This document shows positions 57,528 through 64,000 of a DNA stretch of 64,000 nt, piece by piece (positions within the stretch are counted from its first letter, which is position 1; the number at the start of each line of letters is the position of its first letter). The stretch comes from Photobacterium angustum. Lineage in GTDB: Bacteria > Pseudomonadota > Gammaproteobacteria > Enterobacterales > Vibrionaceae. The notes under the pieces were generated by a model. That model saw only the letters and a program-made list of their open reading frames with translations, was not told where the DNA came from and searched no databases. The DNA lies in the NCBI RefSeq assembly GCF_003026365.1, contig NZ_PYOM01000001.1, forward strand, positions 1 through 64,000, in the 5' to 3' direction. The position numbers and the translations under genes are program-made.

Positions 57528-58475
57528 TTAGTGCTCAAACATTGCTGAAATTGATTCTTCGTTGCTAATACGACGAATAGCTTCAGCTAGCATACCTGAC
57601 AGTGTTAATACTGATACTTTACCCGTAGCTTCAATTTCTTTTGTTAGCGTAATTGAGTCTGTAACGATAATTTCATCGATAACAGATTCACGGATATTCT
57701 CTAGTGCACTACCTGAAAATACTGGGTGAGTTGCGTAAGCAAATACACGTTTAGCACCACGTTCTTTTAGTGCTTCAGCGGCTTTACACAATGTACCACC
57801 TGTATCGATCATATCATCAACGATGATACAGTCACGGCCTTCAACATCACCGATTAGATGCATAACCTGAGAAACGTTTGCACGAGGGCGACGCTTATCA
57901 ATGATAGCAATGTCAGTGTCATCAAGCAGTTTAGCGATTGCACGAGCACGTACAACACCACCGATATCAGGAGAAACAACCACTGGATCTTGTAGATCTT
58001 TTGCTAGCATATCTTCAAGTAGGACAGGGCTACCAAATACGTTATCAACAGGTACGTCGAAGAAACCTTGGATTTGTTCTGCGTGTAGGTCAACAGTTAA
58101 GACACGGTCAACACCTACGTTAGAAAGGAAATCAGCAACAACTTTAGCAGTAATCGGCACACGAGCAGAGCGAACGCGGCGATCTTGGCGAGCATAACCA
58201 AAGTATGGAATTACAGCAGTAATACGGCCCGCTGAAGCGCGGCGTAGTGCATCGATCATAACAACCAGTTCCATTAGGTTGTCGTTCGTTGGTGCACAAG
58301 TTGATTGGATAATGAATACGTCGCTACCACGTACGTTTTCATTAATTTGTACACATACTTCACCATCGGAGAAACGGTTAACCGTAGCATCTCCCAAGGA
58401 AATATAAAGACGATCAGCGATGCGTTGGGCTAGTTCTGGTGTTGCGTTACCAGCAAACAGCTTCATATCAGGCAC
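57528..58475 (-). CDS. prs: Ribose-phosphate pyrophosphokinase (PRPP synthetase)
   Basis: Makes PRPP, used by purM/purN pathway, upp and others. A GTG at 58475 gives 315 residues, with the [14 protein letters not shown] opening of E. coli Prs. GAGG lies eight bases upstream. An ATG at 58517 would add 14 residues unlike any family member. The flexible loop/PRPP site [16 protein letters not shown] is intact, as is the catalytic [11 protein letters not shown] region. It is the third gene of lolB-ispE-prs. Confidence 0.97.
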   Translation of the reverse strand: MPDMKLFAGNATPELAQRIADRLYISLGDATVNRFSDGEVCVQINENVRGSDVFIIQSTCAPTNDNLMELVVMIDALRRASAGRITAVIPYFGYARQDRRVRSARVPITAKVVADFLSNVGVDRVLTVDLHAEQIQGFFDVPVDNVFGSPVLLEDMLAKDLQDPVVVSPDIGGVVRARAIAKLLDDTDIAIIDKRRPRANVSQVMHLIGDVEGRDCIIVDDMIDTGGTLCKAAEALKERGAKRVFAYATHPVFSGSALENIRESVIDEIIVTDSITLTKEIEATGKVSVLTLSGMLAEAIRRISNEESISAMFEH

Positions 58476-58507
58476 GGTGTAAACCTCAGGTTGCGTCCAA
58501 GTTGTAA

Positions 58508-59386
58508 TTACTGACAATCCGTAGAATGTGCTGCTAAGGCTGCCATAAGAGGAGACGTGTTGACACCTTTTGCGACAAATCCGTGGAGCCAGTCAGGTAA
58601 AATGTTCAGGATTGCGTTGGCTTCTTGTTGAGTGTTAAATTCCGAAAACACACAAGCGCCAGTGCCAGTCAATCTTGACGGCGCGTATTCTAACAGCCAC
58701 GAAAGCGCCTGATCAACCTCAGGATTAAGACTTCTTACAATTTTTTCGCAATCGTTTTCGTAAACTCCACGTAACAGTGCATCTAGGCTACGTTTTTTAG
58801 TATTACGCGGAAGTTCAGGATGGGTGAAAATATCGACAGTTGCAATGCTAATATCAGGCTTTGCGATTAAAAACCATTTTTCTTGTGGCTCTGCAGGTTG
58901 CAGTTTTTCACCAATACCTTCGGCAAATGCGCTTGTACCACGGACAAAAACAGGGACATCAGCACCTAATTTAAGACCAATATCTGCTAATTCATCAACC
59001 GATAGCTGGGTTTGCCAAAGATGATTGAGGGCGACTAATGCTGTTGCGGCATTAGAGGAACCACCACCAAGACCGCCTCCCATGGGAAGGATCTTATCAA
59101 TATGAATATCGGCTCCTAAGTCACAATTTGCGGCTTGACGAAGTGCATTTGCAGCACGATAAATCAGGTTATCTTCAGTTTTAACCCCTTCAATTGCTGG
59201 CGTTAAATTAATTTGGTTATCACGACGTGGGGTGATGGTTAAAGTATCGCCATAATCGACAAACTGAAACAAGGTTTGTAAGTCATGGTAGCCATTTGGG
59301 CGTTGGCCTGTAATGTATAAAAACAAATTCAGTTTTGCTGGCGCAGGCCATTGGCTCGCGACACCAAAAGGGATGTATTGACTCAT
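58508..59386 (-). CDS. ispE: 4-diphosphocytidyl-2-C-methyl-D-erythritol kinase
   Basis: GHMP kinase of the MEP isoprenoid pathway. The 292-residue protein has [10 protein letters not shown] near the start and the ATP-binding loop [17 protein letters not shown], and [10 protein letters not shown] near the C-terminus. It is between lolB and prs as in E. coli. The 32-bp gap to prs is consistent with cotranscription. Confidence 0.97.
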   Translation of the reverse strand: MSQYIPFGVASQWPAPAKLNLFLYITGQRPNGYHDLQTLFQFVDYGDTLTITPRRDNQINLTPAIEGVKTEDNLIYRAANALRQAANCDLGADIHIDKILPMGGGLGGGSSNAATALVALNHLWQTQLSVDELADIGLKLGADVPVFVRGTSAFAEGIGEKLQPAEPQEKWFLIAKPDISIATVDIFTHPELPRNTKKRSLDALLRGVYENDCEKIVRSLNPEVDQALSWLLEYAPSRLTGTGACVFSEFNTQQEANAILNILPDWLHGFVAKGVNTSPLMAALAAHSTDCQ

Positions 59387-59428
59387 GCAATGCTCGTCTA
59401 TTTTGAGTAATCGTAAATGCTTTGCTAT

Positions 59429-60019
59429 TTAATTCGCTAACCAGTTAGAGATTTTAATTTTAATTTTGAGTTTGCCTTGGTTTAGTACCATTTGTGTCGG
59501 TAATGCAGGGCTTTGATCATTATACGTGTTGTAGTGCATTTCCCATACTTGACCATCAATCTCTTTGGCAAGATAAGCGACTTGATCATTTCTGTTTAGC
59601 TGATAAGTATCAGCAGCTGTCGGTAAACCAATTAGCCAATCACGCATTTGTGATAGGGGTAATTCGATTCCAGTTAGTTGCTTCACTAATTGTGCAGCAT
59701 CAGCACCATGATAGGTTTTACCATCAGGATCGATTAGTGTGACGTTACCCGGCTTTGCATTGAGATTAAGGACGGTTTTGTACATTTTTGTTAAGATTAA
59801 CTGGTATTCATCATCATGATTTTTCCAGTTAAAGGTGAGAGATATGCGTTGCTCAGGGCTTAAATAGCCAAACACACCTTTTGCTTGATAATCAGTTAGA
59901 CGCTTTAATTGTGCTTGGTGCGTGTCCCAATCTACTTTTGCGGTGCTTTTGGGCGTTTGTGCACAGCCAGATAATAAGGCAAATGTAATAGCAATAAAGG
60001 CTAAATTACGTAATCTCAT
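59429..60019 (-). CDS. lolB: Outer membrane lipoprotein receptor LolB
   Basis: Receives lipoproteins from LolA and inserts them in the outer membrane. The 196-residue protein has lipobox LLSGC (Cys19). It shows the hydrophobic-cavity beta strands and the protruding loop region. Position next to ispE and divergent from hemA is the E. coli arrangement. There are 214 bp between lolB and hemA for two divergent promoters. Confidence 0.95.
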   Translation of the reverse strand: MRLRNLAFIAITFALLSGCAQTPKSTAKVDWDTHQAQLKRLTDYQAKGVFGYLSPEQRISLTFNWKNHDDEYQLILTKMYKTVLNLNAKPGNVTLIDPDGKTYHGADAAQLVKQLTGIELPLSQMRDWLIGLPTAADTYQLNRNDQVAYLAKEIDGQVWEMHYNTYNDQSPALPTQMVLNQGKLKIKIKISNWLAN

Positions 60020-60233
60020 GATGAAAGCTCGTAATAAGAATGAGCAAAAACAATAACGATTATTTTAATTAAAGCCAAATATTAAGCAAAAATAAGGGGT
60101 AAATTAGGCAAATAAGGCAATAAAAATGCAGTCATTATTGATTGATTACGTCAGCTACCTTTTATTAAGTCAGGGCATCAAGTAAAATCCCTTCCTTAGA
60201 TTTTTTCACCGGCGAAGTGGGTACACCGTCTCC

Positions 60234-61496
60234 ATGACCTTGCTTGCATTAGGAATCAACCATAAAACAGCTTCTGTTGATTTACGCGAAAAAGTGGCTT
60301 TTTCTCCTGAAAAGCTTTCCTTAGCGTTGCAGCTGCTGAAAAACCACCCTGAGGTATTAAGTGGGGTTATAGTATCTACTTGTAACCGTACTGAAGTTTA
60401 CTGTGAGATTTCACAGTCAGGGCCGGGTGTGATCATTGACTGGTTGACCAAATTTCATCAGATCACAGCCGAAGAACTGATGCCAAGCCTGTACTTTCAT
60501 GAAGAGCAAGCGGCAGCACGTCATTTAATGCGTGTTGCTTGTGGCCTTGATTCGTTAGTATTGGGCGAGCCGCAAATCCTAGGACAGGTGAAGCAGTCTT
60601 ATTCGGAATCAAAAGACAACGAAGCAGTAGGTGGCACCTTAGAAAAGCTGTTTCAAAAAACCTTTACAGTAGCGAAACGCGTACGTACTGAAACTGACAT
60701 TGGCGGTAATGCCGTCTCTGTTGCTTATGCGGCGTGTTCTTTAGCGCGACAAATTTTTGAGTCTTTATCTGGTGCTACTATTTTACTGGTTGGTGCAGGC
60801 GAAACGATTGAACTTGTTTCTCGCCATGTCGTTGAACAAGGTTGTAATAGTTTGATTGTTGCTAACCGTACGCGTGAGAGAGCGGAAGGGATTGCACAAG
60901 AGTTTGGTGCTGAAGTGATCAGTCTTGAAGAAATTCCTGATCACCTCCATCGCGCTGATATTGTTATAAGTTCAACCGCAAGCCCATTACCGATTGTTGG
61001 TAAAGGGATGGTTGAAATGGCATTAAAGCAACGTCGTCATCAACCTATGCTGTTGGTGGATATTGCCGTGCCTCGAGATATAGAACAACAAGTTGGCGAA
61101 TTGAACGATGCTTACTTATATTCTGTTGATGATCTTCACTCGATTGTAGAGAAGAACCGTGAGCAGCGTAAGGTAGCAGCGATTCAAGCTGAAGCGATTA
61201 TAAGTGAAGAAAGCGCTGTATTTATGCAGTGGTTACGCTCACTTGAAGCCGTTGATAGTATTCGAGATTATCGTCAATTTGCGGAAGAAATTAAACAGGA
61301 GCTACTACAGCGTAGTCTCCAAGCCATTGCTAATGGTACCGAGCCTGAAAAGGCGTTAGCAGAGCTCAGTAATAAACTTACCAATAAGCTTATCCATGCA
61401 CCAACCAAGGCTATGCAGCAGGTCGCAAAAAATGGCGAATCTGAAAAATTAGCAGTGATTCGTGAAGCACTCGGTCTGGATTCCTATAACGATTAG
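60234..61496 (+). CDS. hemA: Glutamyl-tRNA reductase
   Basis: Makes glutamate-1-semialdehyde from Glu-tRNA, the first committed step of heme synthesis. The 420-residue protein has the catalytic Cys50 in [12 protein letters not shown], the NADPH-binding [12 protein letters not shown] and a dimerisation C-terminal helix. It starts the hemA-prfA-prmC-sirB2-sirB1 run. The Shine-Dalgarno sequence before the ATG is weak. Confidence 0.97.
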   Translation: MTLLALGINHKTASVDLREKVAFSPEKLSLALQLLKNHPEVLSGVIVSTCNRTEVYCEISQSGPGVIIDWLTKFHQITAEELMPSLYFHEEQAAARHLMRVACGLDSLVLGEPQILGQVKQSYSESKDNEAVGGTLEKLFQKTFTVAKRVRTETDIGGNAVSVAYAACSLARQIFESLSGATILLVGAGETIELVSRHVVEQGCNSLIVANRTRERAEGIAQEFGAEVISLEEIPDHLHRADIVISSTASPLPIVGKGMVEMALKQRRHQPMLLVDIAVPRDIEQQVGELNDAYLYSVDDLHSIVEKNREQRKVAAIQAEAIISEESAVFMQWLRSLEAVDSIRDYRQFAEEIKQELLQRSLQAIANGTEPEKALAELSNKLTNKLIHAPTKAMQQVAKNGESEKLAVIREALGLDSYND

Positions 61497-61539
61497 TAGT
61501 TGATCGCCTTTGGCTTTCGCTCAGCACTATTAGAAGATT

Positions 61540-62628
61540 ATGAAGCAATCAATTTTAGTTAAATTAGAAACTCTTGTTGAACGTTACGAAGAAGTTCAAC
61601 ATCTCCTTGGTGATGCAAGTGTTCTTGCGGATCAAAATCGCTTTCGTGCGCTATCAAAAGAATATTCTCAGCTAGAAGAAGTGACGAAGTGTTTTCAAGC
61701 TTATCAACAAGCAAAAGAAGATTTAGTCGCTGCAGAAGAAATGGCGCAAGAAGATGACGCAGAAATGCGTGAAATGGCACAAGAAGAAATCAAAGAAGCC
61801 AAAGCTGAAATTGAACGCTTAGCTGATGAACTTCAAGTGCTATTGATTCCTAAAGATCCTAATGATGATCGTAACTGTTTTGTCGAAATCCGTGCAGGTG
61901 CAGGTGGTGATGAAGCGGGTATCTTTGCTGGTGATCTTTTCCGTATGTATAGCAAATATGCAGAAAGTCGTGGCTGGCGTATTGAGATCATCAATGAAAA
62001 CCGTTCTGAACAAGGCGGTTATAAAGAGATGATCGCTAAAGTCAATGGTGATGGTGCTTACGGTATTTTGAAATTTGAGTCAGGTGGTCATCGTGTTCAG
62101 CGTGTTCCTGCAACTGAATCTCAAGGTCGCGTTCATACCTCTGCTTGTACTGTTGCGGTATTACCTGAAATTCCAGAAGCAGAGATTCCAGAAATCAATG
62201 CTGGTGATTTGAAAATTGATACATTCCGTGCCTCTGGTGCGGGTGGCCAGCACGTTAACACCACCGATTCTGCCATTCGTATTACTCACTTACCAACAGG
62301 TATTGTTGTTGAGTGTCAGGATGAGCGTTCACAACATAAGAACAAAGCGAAAGCGATGTCAGTCCTTGCTGCTCGTATTATTAAAGCAGAAGAAGAAAAG
62401 CGTCATGCTGAAGAAGCGAGCACACGTCGTAACCTACTAGGTTCTGGCGATCGTTCTGACCGTATCCGTACTTATAACTACCCACAAGGTCGTGTTTCTG
62501 ATCACCGTATTACACTAACACTTTACCGCTTAAATGAAGTGATGGAAGGTGATTTAGATGCATTGATCCAACCTGTATTTACTGAATACCAAGCGGATCA
62601 ACTAGCTGCGATGTCTGAGCAAAACTAA
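61540..62628 (+). CDS. prfA: Peptide chain release factor 1
   Basis: Terminates translation at UAA and UAG. The 362-residue length is typical. The stop-codon-recognising PAT motif is in [14 protein letters not shown], and the GGQ motif in SGAGGQHVN is the peptidyl-hydrolase trigger. The GGQ glutamine is methylated by PrmC, encoded next; the start codon of prmC overlaps the prfA stop by one base. Confidence 0.98.
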   Translation: MKQSILVKLETLVERYEEVQHLLGDASVLADQNRFRALSKEYSQLEEVTKCFQAYQQAKEDLVAAEEMAQEDDAEMREMAQEEIKEAKAEIERLADELQVLLIPKDPNDDRNCFVEIRAGAGGDEAGIFAGDLFRMYSKYAESRGWRIEIINENRSEQGGYKEMIAKVNGDGAYGILKFESGGHRVQRVPATESQGRVHTSACTVAVLPEIPEAEIPEINAGDLKIDTFRASGAGGQHVNTTDSAIRITHLPTGIVVECQDERSQHKNKAKAMSVLAARIIKAEEEKRHAEEASTRRNLLGSGDRSDRIRTYNYPQGRVSDHRITLTLYRLNEVMEGDLDALIQPVFTEYQADQLAAMSEQN

Positions 62629-63482
62629 TGCCTCAAAGCATTGAATATTTGCTAAAGCAAACTACTGAACAACTAGCAAGTGCGGGCTCTGAAAGTCCGC
62701 AACTTGATAGTGCTGTGTTGTTATGTCATGTGCTTGATAAGCCTCGTAGTTATTTATTAACGTGGCCTGAAAAGCAACTAGATAATGAGCAATATAATAT
62801 TTTTCAGCAGCTACTTGCACGTCGCCTAAATGGTGAGCCTATTGCATATATTGTTGGTGAGCGTGAATTTTGGTCACTGCCATTAAAAGTCTCACCTTCA
62901 ACCTTGATCCCTCGTCCTGATACTGAGCGTTTGGTTGAACTTGCATTAGATAAAATCACAAGCGCTACTACCAAAGTATTGGATTTAGGAACCGGAACCG
63001 GTGCGATTGCACTGGCGATTGCTTCTGAGTGTCCAAGTGTTCATGTTACCGGCATCGATTTACGTCAAGAAGCGGCTGAGCTTGCGCATGAAAATAGCCA
63101 ACGTTTATCAATATTAAATACCCGATTTTTAGCGGGAAGCTGGTATTCACCACTACAAAACAATGATGTGTTTGAGCTTATTGTGAGTAACCCGCCTTAT
63201 ATTGATCACGCCGATCCCCATTTAGTTCAAGGTGATGTCCGTTTTGAACCAAAGAGTGCATTAGTTGCTGATGATAATGGCTTAGCTGATATACGTATTA
63301 TTAGCGCGCAAGGACGTAAACACTTAACAGTAGGTGGTTGGTTGTTAATGGAGCATGGCTTCGAGCAAGGTTTGGCTGTAAGAACAATTTTAGAGCAGCT
63401 GGGTTATCAACAAGTATCTACCAGTCAAGACTATGCAGGGCTCGATCGTGTCACGATGGGCTGCTGGCAAGGAGAATTATAA
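62628..63482 (+). CDS. prmC: Peptide chain release factor N5-glutamine methyltransferase
   Basis: Methylates the GGQ glutamine of release factors. The 284-residue protein has the SAM motif DLGTGTGAIALA (119-130) and the catalytic NPPY at 188-191. It is translationally coupled to prfA, as in E. coli (hemK). Two bases separate its stop from the sirB2 start. Confidence 0.97.
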   Translation: MPQSIEYLLKQTTEQLASAGSESPQLDSAVLLCHVLDKPRSYLLTWPEKQLDNEQYNIFQQLLARRLNGEPIAYIVGEREFWSLPLKVSPSTLIPRPDTERLVELALDKITSATTKVLDLGTGTGAIALAIASECPSVHVTGIDLRQEAAELAHENSQRLSILNTRFLAGSWYSPLQNNDVFELIVSNPPYIDHADPHLVQGDVRFEPKSALVADDNGLADIRIISAQGRKHLTVGGWLLMEHGFEQGLAVRTILEQLGYQQVSTSQDYAGLDRVTMGCWQGEL

Positions 63483-63484
63483 TT

Positions 63485-63865
63485 ATGTATGTAGCAATGA
63501 AACATCTTCATTTAGTAGCAATCGCACTCAGTGTTTTACTGTTTGTGACTCGCTACATCATGATGATGGCAAACTCATCACTGTTAAATAAAAAGTTTTT
63601 CAAGATTACTCCCCATATTGTCGACACTGTGCTTTTAGCTAGTGGTGTAGCATTAATTTTCATTACAGGATTTATGCCTTTTACGGCTGGTAATGGTTGG
63701 TTAACTGAAAAGCTAACCTGTGTACTCGCTTACATCGCCCTTGGTTATGTCACGTTACACATGGGTAAAAATAAAGTCTTTAAGACATTTGCCTTTTTAG
63801 GCGCATTGGGCTGGGTATTTCTGGCTGCGCAATTGGCGGTAACGAAAACGCCAATTTTAGGTTAA
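63485..63865 (+). CDS. sirB2: SirB2 family membrane protein
   Basis: A 126-residue integral membrane protein with four hydrophobic segments, of the SirB2/YchQ family. The start at 63485 is preferred; AAGGAG lies ten bases upstream within prmC. An upstream extension in the same frame would lie inside prmC. Function is unknown. The order prmC-sirB2-sirB1 is conserved with enterobacteria. Confidence 0.9.
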   Translation: MYVAMKHLHLVAIALSVLLFVTRYIMMMANSSLLNKKFFKITPHIVDTVLLASGVALIFITGFMPFTAGNGWLTEKLTCVLAYIALGYVTLHMGKNKVFKTFAFLGALGWVFLAAQLAVTKTPILG

Positions 63866-63878
63866 GTTAGGTTAGATC

Positions 63879-64000
63879 ATGATGCTGTTTAATGAAGACG
63901 AATTAAATTCGCGGCCATTAGTTTATGGTGCTATTGATATGATGAAGGACATCGTTCCTGAATTTCCAACCCAGTGGGTGGAGTTAAAGTTATCTCAATT
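63879..64000 (+). CDS. sirB1: SirB1 family protein (partial, cut by window end)
   Basis: The frame opens at 63879 (two consecutive ATG codons) and runs to the window end, 40 codons without a stop. It begins MMLFNEDELNSRP, matching the SirB1/YchA family, which has a transglutaminase-like domain and TPRs. Only the start is visible. In E. coli kdsA follows. Confidence 0.85.
   Translation, partial: MMLFNEDELNSRPLVYGAIDMMKDIVPEFPTQWVELKLSQ

Overview
The window is chromosomal DNA of a gammaproteobacterium of the Vibrionaceae, most likely Photobacterium. The evidence is near-identity of many encoded proteins to Escherichia coli and Vibrio families, Vibrionaceae-type genes (DUF1904, TIGR03503, DUF2066, DUF2069), a moderate-to-low G+C content and a large tandem tRNA array. 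Almost everything is core genome. No prophage, insertion sequence, integron or CRISPR array was seen.

Layout: (1) 1-701, distal end of an rRNA operon (23S 3' end, 5S, tRNA-Asp, tRNA-Trp, terminator). (2) 850-8638, a block matching the E. coli rrnH-distal region: DUF1904, yafD-like nuclease, Yip1 protein, mltD, gloB, yafS, rnhA, dnaQ, then a TIGR03503 membrane protein. (3) 8723-14904, fadE, a SulP transporter, gmhA and yafJ. (4) 15176-17289, a small AT-rich accessory patch: an AraC/GyrI-type regulator convergent with an HxxxDG acyltransferase/condensation-like protein. (5) 17449-30786, purN-purM / upp, uraA, DUF2066, DUF2069, wrbA-like, arsC-like, bepA, TusA-like, perM-like, bcp, gcvR, dapA, bamC. 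(6) 30876-45451, lipA-lipB-ybeD, dacA, rlpA-mrdB-mrdA-rlmH-rsfS, holA-lptE, leuS, ybeL, a SYLF protein. (7) 45609-53425, lnt, corC-ybeY-ybeZ, miaB, mtgA, ubiF. (8) 53554-55197, thirteen tRNA genes (6 Leu, 4 Gln, 3 Met) on the minus strand behind a stringent-type promoter. (9) 55511-64000, ychF-pth, prs-ispE-lolB, and divergently hemA-prfA-prmC-sirB2-sirB1, the last cut by the window end.

Functionally the region covers envelope biogenesis (mltD, dacA, PBP2/RodA/RlpA, mtgA, lptE, bamC, lolB, lnt, bepA), translation and RNA maturation (leuS, prfA, prmC, pth, miaB, rlmH, rsfS, ybeY and the tRNAs), DNA replication (dnaQ, holA, rnhA), lipoate synthesis, and purine, pyrimidine and PRPP metabolism. 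Regulatory sites read directly are a near-consensus PurR box between purM and upp, a FadR-like operator upstream of fadE, a CRP-like site upstream of the SulP gene, and the tRNA promoter.

No convincing new multigene system was found. The points most worth a second look are the ~800-bp internal duplication of the tRNA array, the absence of nadD and hda from their usual neighbourhoods, and the AraC/acyltransferase pair at a synteny breakpoint.
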